Assembly (NCBI RefSeq): GCF_029894125.1
Contig: NZ_JARXYZ010000047.1
Span: 1-55,600 of the forward strand
Length of the DNA: 55,600 nt
Direction of reading: 5' to 3'
Source of the DNA: Kitasatospora sp. MAA19
Lineage (GTDB): Bacteria > Actinomycetota > Actinomycetes > Streptomycetales > Streptomycetaceae
Shown in pieces: positions 24,856-33,462 of this stretch. The notes beneath the pieces are model-generated. The model was not told the DNA's origin, ran no database searches, and was given only the letters and a program-made list of their open reading frames with translations. A program made the translations under genes and the position numbers. Each line of letters begins with the position of its first letter. Position 1 is the first letter of the stretch.

Positions 24856-26322
24856 TCACGTCCGGCTCGGCGGGCGCCCCACCGAGCTAGTGGCCCAGGG
24901 CGGAGGCGGCGAGCAGTCCGCCGGGACGCAGGGCGCGGGCAGCGGCGGGAAGCAGCCGACGGGGGTCGGCGGCGCCACGACGCCGGTTGCTCCCGGGTTG
25001 AACATCTCGGCTACCAGGAAGGCCAGGTCAAGCGCCTGGCCTCCGTTGAGGCGCGGGTCGCACGCCGACTCGTACCTGCGGTGCAGGTCGTCGAAACCCA
25101 GATCCGCGCCGCCGCCGACGCACTCGGTCACGTCCTCGCCGGTCAGCTCCACGTGCAGTCCACCGGCGTGGGTGCCGAGTGCCTCGTGCACCTCGAAGAA
25201 GCCGGCGACCTCGGCGAGGATGTCGTCGAACCGCCTGGTCTTGTGCCCGCTGGCCGCCTCGAAGGTGTTGCCGTGCATCGGATCGCACACCCACACCACC
25301 GGCGCGCCGGAAGCCGTGACCTTCTCCACGAGCTCCGGCAGCAGGTACCGCACGCGGTGTGCCCCCATGCGCACGATGAACGTCAGCCGGCCCGGCCGCC
25401 GGTCGGGGTCGAGGCGGTCGATCAGGGCCAGCGCCTGCGCGGGCGTGGTGGCAGGGCCCAGCTTCACCGCGATCGGGTTGTCGATGGTCGCGAAGTAGGC
25501 GACGTGGGCGCCGTCGGGCTGTCTGGTGCGGTCGCCGATCCACAGCATGTGGCCGCTGCCCGCATACCTTCGGCCGGAACGCGGGTTGTAGCGGGTCAGC
25601 GCGGCCTCGTAGTCGAGCAGCAGTCCCTCGTGGCTGGCGAACAACTCCGTGGTGCGCAACGGATCGCCGCCGCACGCGTCCTTGAAGGACAGTGCCTGGC
25701 CGATTCGACCGGCGAGTTCGTCGTAGCGTTCACCGGCAGGCGAGCGTGAGACGAAGTCCTGGTTCTCCTTGTGCAGTTGGCGTAGATCGGTGCCGCCACG
25801 GGCGAATGCGCGCATGACGTCCAGGGTGTAGCGCGAAGCGTCGTACATCCGAAGTAGCCGGGCCGGGTCCGGCCGTCGTTCGGCCTGGCTGAAGCCGATG
25901 CCGTTCACCGCGTCGCCCCGGTAGACCGGCAGCGTGCGCCCGTCGACGGTCTCGGTCGGCCGGGATCGGGGCTTCGCGTACTGCCCGGCCATCCGGCCCA
26001 CCTTGACCACCGGCACCGCCGACGCGTACGTCAGGATCACGGCCATCTGCTGCAGGAGGCGCAGCTTGCTGTGAATCGCCTGCGTCGAGAGGCGGTCGAA
26101 GCGTTCGGCGCAGTCGCCACCCTGCAGCAGGAACGCTTTGCCCTCTGCCGCCCGGGCGAGTTGTGCGGTGAGCGTGTCGCACTCCTGTGGCGTGACCAAC
26201 GGGAGCAAGGCTGCCAGGTGATCCGCCACGTCGCCGAGCTCAGCCAGGCTGGGCCACGCCGGCCGCTGATGGGCGACAAGTGTCCGCCAGTGCGCGTCGG
26301 CTTCGCCGGTGAGGGGCAACAT
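24856..26322 (-). CDS. Class II DAHP synthase, last gene of the PABA/prenylation operon
   Basis: It condenses phosphoenolpyruvate with erythrose 4-phosphate, the entry step of the shikimate pathway, and would raise chorismate for p-aminobenzoate. Class II motifs: FLLQGGDCAERFD, KVGRMAGQYAKPRS, PVYRGDAVNG, RMYDASRYTLDVMR, GSGHMLWIGDRTRQ, NPIAVKLGP, IVRMGAHRVRYLLP, WVCDPMHGNTFEA, LTGEDVTECVGGG and CDPRLNGGQALDLAFLVAEM. The start at 26322 has CGGAG five bases upstream. The normal end is at AFLVAEM (about 25021). Here the frame continues through about 50 Pro-rich residues, so the native stop is lost. Starts 40 bases after the AurF-type gene. Confidence 0.9.
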   Translation of the reverse strand: MLPLTGEADAHWRTLVAHQRPAWPSLAELGDVADHLAALLPLVTPQECDTLTAQLARAAEGKAFLLQGGDCAERFDRLSTQAIHSKLRLLQQMAVILTYASAVPVVKVGRMAGQYAKPRSRPTETVDGRTLPVYRGDAVNGIGFSQAERRPDPARLLRMYDASRYTLDVMRAFARGGTDLRQLHKENQDFVSRSPAGERYDELAGRIGQALSFKDACGGDPLRTTELFASHEGLLLDYEAALTRYNPRSGRRYAGSGHMLWIGDRTRQPDGAHVAYFATIDNPIAVKLGPATTPAQALALIDRLDPDRRPGRLTFIVRMGAHRVRYLLPELVEKVTASGAPVVWVCDPMHGNTFEAASGHKTRRFDDILAEVAGFFEVHEALGTHAGGLHVELTGEDVTECVGGGADLGFDDLHRRYESACDPRLNGGQALDLAFLVAEMFNPGATGVVAPPTPVGCFPPLPAPCVPADCSPPPPWATSSVGRPPSRT

Positions 26323-26362
26323 GATCTCCGTCCGCTTCTCATGGCTCAACGGTGCGGGGCGG

Positions 26363-27292
26363 TCATAGCTGGACCATCTCGACGAGGTCGTGGCTGATGC
26401 CCAGGTCGTTGAGCAGCAGCTGCAACGGTCCGGTGTCCCGCGCGGGCACGGGACGGGACGCGGCCCACTCGCTCAGCTGACCGGTGTCGATCTCGAAGCC
26501 GCCCTGGGCCGCCACGGTCACCCAGGGGTCCAGGTCCGCGGAGCGGAACGCGGTCAGTCCGGTGACGAGCGCTTCGCGGAACGTCCGCTGCAGTGCGCCG
26601 TCCAGGTTCCGGTAGAGCGAGCCGCACAACTCACGGAACACCACCGCGTGTCCGCTCTCGTCCCGCCGGTGCAGATCGGTGGTGATCCGGTTCATCGGCT
26701 GGATCTCCTGGGCGGTGGCGAGTGCGGAGAGGAACCCGCTGATCGTCGTCTCGGCGGCCAGGGAGAACGCGATGTCGACGATGTCGCGGTCGAAACCGGA
26801 CAGCCCGGCGCGGGTCGCGTCCAGTTCCTGGACGACCGACCAGACGCCCGACGCGAACCGCACGTCCGTCAGGTCGCGCCGCCTGCGGGTGACGCCGACG
26901 GCGTTGTGGCACATCAGGATGTGGTAGTGCTCATCGATGATCGTCTGGTGCAGCGCGTCGACGGCGACGTCGTCGCGGCGGACGGGGATCCGTTCCTGGA
27001 GCATCAACCGGCAGGCCGGCAAGATGATCTCGTCCTCGATGGCCGCGGTCTTGGCGTTGTAGGCGATCCACGCCGCGGACAGGATGCGCTCGCGAGCGTC
27101 CCGGTCGAGCCGGTCGGCACCCGGCAGTCCCAGCACCGGGACGAGGTGTTCGGGGAAGTCCGGCATCGCCGTGTCGAAGTGACCGTCGAGGTCGAACTCG
27201 TCCTTCTTGACGGCCGCTCGCTTCCCCCAGCGGCGCGTCAGCTGCACCAGCAAGTCGCGCTCGTACGTGGGCTCTTCACGTGCCGAGGTCAT
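26363..27292 (-). CDS. bezJ: AurF-type diiron N-oxygenase acting on an arylamine
   Basis: The product is 309 aa. The AurF-family diiron ligand set can be read: EDEIILPACRLML (Glu), IIDEHYHILMCHNAV (Glu-x2-His), AAETTISGFLSALA (Glu), and LHRRDESGHAVVFREL (Glu-x2-His). AurF oxidises the amine of p-aminobenzoate. Here, between pabC and DAHP synthase and near a UbiA gene, it probably N-hydroxylates prenylated p-aminobenzoate as BezJ does in benzastatin biosynthesis. The bez name is given by family and context, not by alignment. Spacing to the neighbours is 13 and 40 bases. Confidence 0.82.
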   Translation of the reverse strand: MTSAREEPTYERDLLVQLTRRWGKRAAVKKDEFDLDGHFDTAMPDFPEHLVPVLGLPGADRLDRDARERILSAAWIAYNAKTAAIEDEIILPACRLMLQERIPVRRDDVAVDALHQTIIDEHYHILMCHNAVGVTRRRRDLTDVRFASGVWSVVQELDATRAGLSGFDRDIVDIAFSLAAETTISGFLSALATAQEIQPMNRITTDLHRRDESGHAVVFRELCGSLYRNLDGALQRTFREALVTGLTAFRSADLDPWVTVAAQGGFEIDTGQLSEWAASRPVPARDTGPLQLLLNDLGISHDLVEMVQL

Positions 27293-27305
27293 CGGGAAAC
27301 CTCCT

Positions 27306-28133
27306 TCATGGGTTCACCACAGGAATCAGGGAGGCGCTGGCCGGAACGGCAAGCGCAGCCAGGCGCGACTGCCAGCGCTCGGCCGCTGCGGCGTCCGTGT
27401 CCTGGAACCGGCCCAGCCCCTCGGCGACCGGCCGGATGCCGTGCAGGGCGTTCAGCGTCCAGACGGGCACGCCGGCGAGATCCGGCACGGTGGCCTGCTC
27501 GGTGACGACCTGGTGCCCTGCCGTACCGGCGAGCTCGCCGAGCAGGGCGCGGGTGATCCCGGGGAGCAGGCCGGGGCCGGGTGGTGGCCCGCACAGCATG
27601 TCGCCCCGCCACCAGACGATGCTCGTGGACGCCCCTTCGACCACATGCCCTTCCGCCGAGACCAGCAGCGCCTCGTCAGCTCCCGCCGTAGCCGCGGCAG
27701 CGCGCAGGGAAGCCAGGTGATCCAGGTCGGCGCCCTTGACGGCTGGCAGTCGACGACGGTCGGGTCCCGCCGCGGTCCACAACCGGACGGTCGCGGTGCG
27801 CGATGGCGCGGGGCGCAGCCACATCCGCAGCCGCGTTCCCGACCCGATCTCCACGAGTTCGACGCGAGGAAACCATCGGCCTCGCGCGGGCAACGACTCG
27901 GCGACCGCCCGCAGGAACCGGTTCGTCTGTTCCGCTCCCGGTTCGCAGAACCGGTCGCAGGCCGAACCGAAGCGTTCGGCGTGCCGGTCGAGTCCCCGCA
28001 CCCGCCCCTCGTCCACGAGCCAGGAGTCGATGACCAGCACCGTCCCGGCGGCGTCGGCCGTCGACCATCCGCCATCGGCGTCCCACCACCGGCGGACGCC
28101 CTGGTCGGTGGCTGTGCTCATTGCTGTGTTCAT
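27306..28133 (-). CDS. pabC: 4-amino-4-deoxychorismate lyase (class IV aminotransferase fold)
   Basis: The product is 275 aa. It releases pyruvate from aminodeoxychorismate to give p-aminobenzoate. Fold-type IV PLP features: Lys in PAVKGADLDHLASLRAAAA (about residue 133), EALLVSAEGHVVEGASTSIV with the conserved Glu and Ser-Thr-Ser, and the phosphate loop GLLPGITRALLGEL. The N-terminal VLVIDSWLVDEGRVRGLDRH is typical of the lyase and branched-chain group. The start overlaps the pabAB stop (ATGA). ATG 28121 is an alternative start. Confidence 0.85.
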   Translation of the reverse strand: MNTAMSTATDQGVRRWWDADGGWSTADAAGTVLVIDSWLVDEGRVRGLDRHAERFGSACDRFCEPGAEQTNRFLRAVAESLPARGRWFPRVELVEIGSGTRLRMWLRPAPSRTATVRLWTAAGPDRRRLPAVKGADLDHLASLRAAAATAGADEALLVSAEGHVVEGASTSIVWWRGDMLCGPPPGPGLLPGITRALLGELAGTAGHQVVTEQATVPDLAGVPVWTLNALHGIRPVAEGLGRFQDTDAAAAERWQSRLAALAVPASASLIPVVNP

Positions 28134-30241
28134 CGTTGGGAGCCGCCCACGTCCGACACCGCCGGCGCACGCCAGGCGCGGAGCGACGCTGCCGCCTTGA
28201 GCAGCATCTCCTCGTACTCTTCATGCGGGTCGGAGTCGAGCACGATCGCCCCGCCGGCTCCGACGGTCAACCGGTCACCGACGCGGACCGCGGTGCGGAT
28301 CACGATGTTCAGTTCCGTGCCGCCGGAGAGACCGAAGTAGCCGAGGGCGCCGGAGTAGACACCCCGGGCCTCCGTCTCCAAGCGGTCGATGATCTCCATG
28401 GTGCGCAGCTTCGGTGCCCCGGTCATCGACCCGCCTGGGAAGCACTGCCGGGCGCAGTCCATCGCGCTGACCCCGTCATTGAGCCGTCCACGAACAGTGG
28501 AGACCAGTTGGTGCACGGTCTCGTAGCTCTCGACGGCCAGGTACGGGTCGACCTCGATGCTGCCCACCTCACACACCCGGCCCAGGTCGTTGCGCAACAG
28601 GTCGACGATCATCAGGTTCTCGGCCTGAGTCTTGGCGCTCGAGGCGAGGGTGGCAGCCAGTTCGGCGTCGCGCACCGGGTCGGCGTCGCGAGGGGCTGTG
28701 CCCTTGATCGGCTTGCTGGTGACCGTGCGGTCTCTCTCGATGCGCAGGAACCGCTCCGGCGAGGAGCTGAAGACCGTGACGTCGCCGAGGCGCAAGAGCG
28801 CGGCGTACGGTGCCGGGTTCGCCCGGCGCAGCCGCAGGTAGAAGGACGTGTCGTCGTCATGGAACGGCATGTGCAACTTGTCGGTCAGGCAGATCTCGTA
28901 GCTCTCGCCCCGGTTCAGCTGCCGTCGGCACTCCGTGATGTCCGCCAGGTACTGGCTCCGGCCGCGGCCGAGGTACTCCTCGGCATTCGGGGGCGGGCCG
29001 GCGGCAGGTTCGCGCGGCGGCTCGGCGTCGGCCGGGTTCAGGCCCATCAGGAGCGCGGACGTCCGTTCCACCCACTCCTGCGCGTCACGCCGGGTCTTCT
29101 CGTCGTGGACGGCCACCAGGTAGGTCAGTCCCTCCTGGTGGTCGACCGCGATGACGCGATCGGCGAACATCCAGATGGCGTCCGGCGTTTCAGCGGTGTG
29201 GCGGGCCGTGGCCCCGCATTCGGCCTTGAGTTCGTAGCCGAAGTAGCCGACGTAGCCGCCGGTCAGGTCGAACGGCAGGTCCGAGTCGGGGATGCGCCGT
29301 TCGCGCAGCCGCTGTTCGAGGACGTCGAACACGCTGCCGGTGACGATGCCGGCGCCGTTCGCATCGCGCACTTCCACCATCCCGCTGCCGGTGCGGTAGG
29401 TCAGGACCTCGCTGAGCGGACCTGACGTGTCGCCGAGGAACGAGAACCGGGACAGGCCTTCCTCCACCCGGCTGCTGTCCAGCCAGAAGCAGTACGGGGT
29501 GTTGTCGAAGAGCTTCAGAAAAATGGACTCGGAATCGGCAGCGGTCGGCACGGCCGTGCTGATGATTCCCAGTTCCTCGACCGCGCCGGGCGTGTCGTCG
29601 GACAGTGCGGTGCCGGTGCCGGTGCCGGTGCCGGTGACGGATGGCCGTTGTCCGTGCTGCGTCCGGCGGGTCAGTTCGGCGAAGTTCTGCAGGATCTCAC
29701 GCCCGTACTGGGAAGCGATCGACTCGGGGTGGAACTGCACGCCCCACTGCGGCAGATCGCGGTGACGCAGCGCCATGAGTACACCGTCGTCTGCCCACGC
29801 GGTGGCGATGAGTTCCTCGGGCAGGGGCTCCTGCACGCACAGCGAGTGGTAGCGAACCGCGACGAATTCACGCGGAATTCCGGCGAACAGCGGATCTCCC
29901 TCGTGGGAAACCTTGGCGAGGTGCCCGTGTTTCGGTTCGGGCGCGGCGACCACCGACGCTCCGGCCAGGTGCGCGATCATCTGATGGCCGAAGCAGACGC
30001 CCAGCACGGGCAGCGTGGTGCGGCGCAGCAGGTCGCCGAGGAGGCCGACGTCGCGGGGGTTCTGCGGCCGTCCAGGGCCGGGTGAGACGACGATGTTGTC
30101 GAAGTCCTCCAGCCGCAGGCTGGACAACATCGGATCGTCGTTGACCATGACGACGGGCTCCTGGCCGTTGATGTCGGCGATCAACTGGTACAGGTTGAAG
30201 GTGTACGAGTCATAGTTGTCCAGCAGCAAGGTACGCATCAC
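28130..30241 (-). CDS. pabAB: Fused aminodeoxychorismate synthase (PabA-PabB)
   Basis: The product is 703 aa. Residues 1-195 are the glutamine amidotransferase: GVCFGHQMIAHLAG (Cys nucleophile), QFHPESIASQYG (His and Glu). A short linker encoded by repeated CCGGTG units (TGTGTGTGTA) follows. Residues 230-700 are the chorismate-binding PabB part with PIKGTAPRDADPVRD, whose Lys replaces the Ala of anthranilate synthases and marks aminodeoxychorismate synthesis, plus GGSMTGAPKLRTMEIIDRLE. A dedicated fused copy in a cluster is typical of PABA-derived metabolites (candicidin, chloramphenicol). Overlaps both neighbours by four bases. Confidence 0.93.
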   Translation of the reverse strand: MMRTLLLDNYDSYTFNLYQLIADINGQEPVVMVNDDPMLSSLRLEDFDNIVVSPGPGRPQNPRDVGLLGDLLRRTTLPVLGVCFGHQMIAHLAGASVVAAPEPKHGHLAKVSHEGDPLFAGIPREFVAVRYHSLCVQEPLPEELIATAWADDGVLMALRHRDLPQWGVQFHPESIASQYGREILQNFAELTRRTQHGQRPSVTGTGTGTGTALSDDTPGAVEELGIISTAVPTAADSESIFLKLFDNTPYCFWLDSSRVEEGLSRFSFLGDTSGPLSEVLTYRTGSGMVEVRDANGAGIVTGSVFDVLEQRLRERRIPDSDLPFDLTGGYVGYFGYELKAECGATARHTAETPDAIWMFADRVIAVDHQEGLTYLVAVHDEKTRRDAQEWVERTSALLMGLNPADAEPPREPAAGPPPNAEEYLGRGRSQYLADITECRRQLNRGESYEICLTDKLHMPFHDDDTSFYLRLRRANPAPYAALLRLGDVTVFSSSPERFLRIERDRTVTSKPIKGTAPRDADPVRDAELAATLASSAKTQAENLMIVDLLRNDLGRVCEVGSIEVDPYLAVESYETVHQLVSTVRGRLNDGVSAMDCARQCFPGGSMTGAPKLRTMEIIDRLETEARGVYSGALGYFGLSGGTELNIVIRTAVRVGDRLTVGAGGAIVLDSDPHEEYEEMLLKAAASLRAWRAPAVSDVGGSQR

Positions 30242-31086
30242 GGACCGTCCAAGATTTTCCGGAGCGCCTGGACGTCGCCCGGTTCCAAGGTGATCCCGAA
30301 GATCTCCTCGGGAGCGGAAAGCGTCTCGTCCTTATCGAGTTCCCGGAAGGTCGCCGGCTCTGCGGGACGTATTTCCGTGAGAGTGCTGCCGACGAGGAGG
30401 TGCCTCACTTCGGGCTGTGTGCGCTGGAGGACCATCCGGTGGTTGAACGGCGAGTGCGGGTGAGTCAGGCAGAAATGGTTGAGGAGCTCGAAGTCCGACG
30501 GATAGCGCGCGTCGGTGGTGAAACCGTAGAGCTCTGCCGGACCCTCAGGTCGCAGGAACCGCAGCACGTGTTCACCATTCGGTTCCCGCACCAGGTCAAA
30601 GGGCCAATCGCCTTCCAGTCGCGAGTTCTCGGCGAGGCGGATAGGGACGTGCGGCCCGTATGCACCGAAACTCACGTCGAAGAGCCAGCGTTCGTCGTCG
30701 AGCTGCACGCACAGGGCGACGTGGAGTGCGGGACCGAATTTGTTCCCGGTGCGGATCCGTGTTCTGCCCGCGAACGCCGAGAACGTGAAGCCGATCCGGT
30801 CCAGCACCGCCGCCATCAGGACGACCTGTTCCAGGCACCAGCCGCCGCGGCCCTGTCGTACGATCTTCTCCTGGACGCTGTCCAGGTCCAACGGCACCGT
30901 CGGCCGCCCAAGCACCGCGTCGAGGTTGTCGAAGGCGATCGCGTCGACGTGGGCGGCGTGCAGACCCCGCAGCGTGGAGAGGTCCGGAGCCACATCGCCC
31001 TGGTAGCCCACGCGGGTCAGGTAGGCGTCCAGGTCGACGCCACTCCCCTGCCACATCGAATCTGTCACACGTAGCTCATCCTTCAT
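30238..31086 (-). CDS. bezG: Arylamine N-acetyltransferase
   Basis: The product is 282 aa from the ATG at 31086, which overlaps the UbiA stop (ATGA). The catalytic triad can be read: Cys in GRGGWCLEQVVLMAAVLD, His in GPALHVALCVQ, Asp in WLFDVSFGAYGPHVP. The N-terminal DAYLTRVGYQGDVAPDLSTL and LHAAHVDAIAFDNLD are typical of NAT enzymes. These move acetyl from acetyl-CoA to arylamines or O-acetylate arylhydroxylamines. In benzastatin biosynthesis the homologue BezG makes the N-acetoxy group used by the P450. The same role is inferred here from the N-oxygenase and P450 in the operon. Confidence 0.82.
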   Translation of the reverse strand: MKDELRVTDSMWQGSGVDLDAYLTRVGYQGDVAPDLSTLRGLHAAHVDAIAFDNLDAVLGRPTVPLDLDSVQEKIVRQGRGGWCLEQVVLMAAVLDRIGFTFSAFAGRTRIRTGNKFGPALHVALCVQLDDERWLFDVSFGAYGPHVPIRLAENSRLEGDWPFDLVREPNGEHVLRFLRPEGPAELYGFTTDARYPSDFELLNHFCLTHPHSPFNHRMVLQRTQPEVRHLLVGSTLTEIRPAEPATFRELDKDETLSAPEEIFGITLEPGDVQALRKILDGP

Positions 31087-31979
31087 GTGAACTGCCCGGC
31101 GACCACGGCCGCGAGAATGATCCAACCGAAGTAAGTGCTGGTGACAAAGGCGTCCCAGCACGATTTTGGATCATCCAGGTCCACACGTACGACCAGATAG
31201 GACAAAAAGACTCCCGCGAGCACGACGATCAGGTAGAACGCCCACCCCATCGGCGTCCGGGAACCGGCCCACAGCACGCCGCCGACGCTGAGCACGACGA
31301 AAATCGCCAGCCACGCCTTGGTGGCCTTGCCGAACAGCAGAGCGGAAGACCTGACACCGATGTTCCGGTCGTACTCCTTGTCCTGATGGGAGTAGATCGC
31401 GTCGTGAATCAGGGTCCAGAAGGCCCCGCAGGCGTACAGGCCGTACACCGCAAGCGGGTAGTCGACGCTCCCGGTCACCGCCGTCCAGCCGATCAGCACG
31501 TAGACGCTCATCACCAACGCCAGGAACGCCGAGGGCCAGAAGAAGATGCGCTTCATGTAGGGGTACGCGACGATCAACGGGTACGAGGCCCCGGCGACCA
31601 GGGCTGTCTCGACGTTCGCCACCGCCAGGACCAGCAGGGCGACCACGGCCTGTGCGGCGGCGAACAGGAGTGCGTTCCCGACGCTGATCGTCCCCGACGC
31701 GACAGGACGCGACACGGTGCGGGCGACTCGGGCGTCGACGTCCCTGTCGACCACATCGTTGACCGCGCAGGCCGCGCCGCGCACCAGCACCGCAGCGACA
31801 GCGACAACCACCACCGCCAGCAGGTCTGGTCGTTGCCCGGAGGCGAGGACGACAGCCCACAGCCCCGGAAGGAGGTACAGCACGTACCCCGTAGGCCTGT
31901 CCAGTCGCATCAACAGGAGATATGCGCGGACTGAATCCGGGCTCTTCGTGACGACGCCTGTAGATATTTTGTGCAGCAT
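31083..31979 (-). CDS. bezF: UbiA-type aromatic prenyltransferase
   Basis: The product is 298 aa, an integral membrane protein with about eight to nine hydrophobic helices. Both Asp-rich motifs are visible: CAVNDVVDRDVDARVARTVS (NDxxDxxxD, residues 74-82) and TLIHDAIYSHQDKEYDRNIG (second motif, near residue 195). LDRPTGYVLYLLPGLWAV near the start is typical of 4-hydroxybenzoate prenyltransferase relatives. With the PABA genes alongside, the acceptor is probably p-aminobenzoate and the donor a (methylated) geranyl diphosphate. Starts 10 bases after the P450 stop. Confidence 0.88.
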   Translation of the reverse strand: MLHKISTGVVTKSPDSVRAYLLLMRLDRPTGYVLYLLPGLWAVVLASGQRPDLLAVVVVAVAAVLVRGAACAVNDVVDRDVDARVARTVSRPVASGTISVGNALLFAAAQAVVALLVLAVANVETALVAGASYPLIVAYPYMKRIFFWPSAFLALVMSVYVLIGWTAVTGSVDYPLAVYGLYACGAFWTLIHDAIYSHQDKEYDRNIGVRSSALLFGKATKAWLAIFVVLSVGGVLWAGSRTPMGWAFYLIVVLAGVFLSYLVVRVDLDDPKSCWDAFVTSTYFGWIILAAVVAGQFT

Positions 31980-31989
31980 CAGGATCCAA

Positions 31990-33162
31990 TCACCATGTCA
32001 CCGGAAGTTGGATCAACCCGCCGATCAGCGTGTTGTGGCGCAGCCCCAGCTCCTCTACACCGACAGCCAGACGCATGGTGGGGAAGCGCGCGACGAGCTG
32101 GGTGAGCACCACCTGCAGCTGCATCCGGGCCAGCATCGCGCCGACGCAGGAGTACGCGCCGCGCCCGAATACGAGGCTGCCCGTGGTGTTGCGAGCGACA
32201 TCGATCCGGCCGGGGTCGGCGAAGGCCGTCTCGTCGTGGTTGGCCGCGATGATGTTCAGCAGCACGAAGTCGCCGGTCCGGATGGTCACTCCGTCGATCT
32301 CGAAGTCCGTCAGCGCATAACGGGGCATGCCGCCGTTGTGCGGGTTCGGCATCGACATCCGCAGGGTTTCCTCGACCGCGCCGGGGACGAGCCCCGGGTC
32401 GTCCAGCAACGCCTGCCACTGCTCGGGGTTGGCCAACAACAGCGACACACAGGTGCCGATCCGGGCCACCGTGGTCTCATAGCCACCGAACAGCAACAAC
32501 GCCGTCAGCCCGAGGACCTCGTTGTCGTTGATCCCCTCGGTCGCGCAGATCCTGGAGATCACGTCATCGCCCGGATTTTGCCGCTTGTCCGCGACGAGTT
32601 GCCTGCAGTAGCCGAACAGCTCGCCCAGTCCCTGCTTGGACCTGACCGGGTCCCCGACGTTGGCGGCGTCCTGGGTCCAGCTGCCGAACTGGTCCTCGTC
32701 CTCCTGGGGCACGCCCAACCACTCGCACATCACCTGAATCGGCAGCGGCAGCGCCAACGTCTGGCGCAGGTCCACCGGTGGCTTCTGCCTGGCCAGTTCG
32801 TCCAGGAGTCGCCCGGTCAGTTTTTCGACGTGGGGCCGCAGCGCCAGCATCCGCTCGGGTGAGAAGTGCGGCTCCAGCAGCGCACGCAACCGAGCGTGGT
32901 CGGTGGCGAAGTCGCCCAGCAGGCTGGCGAGCAACGCCGACCCGCTGTCCTTCGCCGCGGCCTCCGGATCGGGATTGGAGCGGCCGAGCCGGTCATCGTC
33001 GAGCAACTGCGCCACCTGGGCATGACCGGTGACCAGCCACGCCTCGTCGCCCTCGACAGTACGGACCCGATGGACCGCGCCCTGGGATTGGAGCGTGCGC
33101 AGCCCTGGCGCGAGTTGCAGCACATTCGTCTGCTCGAAAGGCAATTGAGCTGGGGTACTCAC
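31990..33162 (-). CDS. bezE: Cytochrome P450, probable cyclising enzyme
   Basis: The product is 390 aa, a soluble class I bacterial P450. The heme loop is VFGRGAYSCVGAMLAR (Cys near residue 341). The I-helix is ALLLFGGYETTVARI, and the K-helix has EETLRMSMPNP. Loss of the usual Ala-Gly-x-x-Thr pattern in favour of GGYETT is common. In the benzastatin pathway the homologue BezE closes indoline and tetrahydroquinoline rings by activating an N-acetoxy arylamine to a nitrenoid, without needing reductant. Position between UbiA, NAT and N-oxygenase genes fits that role. Confidence 0.85.
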   Translation of the reverse strand: MSTPAQLPFEQTNVLQLAPGLRTLQSQGAVHRVRTVEGDEAWLVTGHAQVAQLLDDDRLGRSNPDPEAAAKDSGSALLASLLGDFATDHARLRALLEPHFSPERMLALRPHVEKLTGRLLDELARQKPPVDLRQTLALPLPIQVMCEWLGVPQEDEDQFGSWTQDAANVGDPVRSKQGLGELFGYCRQLVADKRQNPGDDVISRICATEGINDNEVLGLTALLLFGGYETTVARIGTCVSLLLANPEQWQALLDDPGLVPGAVEETLRMSMPNPHNGGMPRYALTDFEIDGVTIRTGDFVLLNIIAANHDETAFADPGRIDVARNTTGSLVFGRGAYSCVGAMLARMQLQVVLTQLVARFPTMRLAVGVEELGLRHNTLIGGLIQLPVTW

Positions 33163-33187
33163 TGACGGCCTCCGCCGGAATCGAGGT

Positions 33188-33422
33188 TCAGACCACCTTG
33201 TCGAGGACGATCACGATGTACTGGAGCTCGTCGCCCCGGTGTCCATCGAGGAACGAGGAAGGCCGACCCGCCGTCGACCCCCCTCGCGGTGGGCAGGAGG
33301 TCGCCCAGCGGCAGGTTGATCGGGGCCTGAGTCTTGGTCACGTGGTGGGCCTGCTCCCAGCGCGCGAACTCGCCGCGGATGACGGGCGGGGCCGGGCTGT
33401 CGTGGGTGCTAGCCATGATCAT
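33188..33422 (-). pseudogene. Small gene broken by a 7-bp tandem duplication
   Basis: As read, the frame opens at 33422 (MIMASTHDSPAPPVIRGEFA) and continues WEQAHHVTKTQAPINLPLGD, then runs into an Arg-rich tail ending at 33159. Plus-strand bases 33247-33260 are two tandem copies of CGAGGAA. Removing one restores a frame ending SAFLDGHRGDELQYIVIVLD and KVV with a stop at 33188, giving 75 aa with a natural-looking end. So this is a frameshifted small gene or a sequencing error. The family is not recognised. It lies just ahead of the P450 in the operon. Confidence 0.6.
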
Positions 33423-33462
33423 GTACTCCGATCCAGATGCCGTCCCTGTCGGGAGTTACGGG

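Noticed and set aside
26363..27292. AurF-type gene as a p-nitrobenzoate starter supplier for the PKS
   Set aside because: Aureothin-type use is possible in principle, but the gene sits in an operon with UbiA, NAT, P450 and PABA genes, and the PKS is 20 kb away behind an island scar.
29600..29640. CCGGTG hexamer repeats as a regulatory microsatellite
   Set aside because: They lie in frame inside pabAB and encode a Thr-Gly linker between the two domains.
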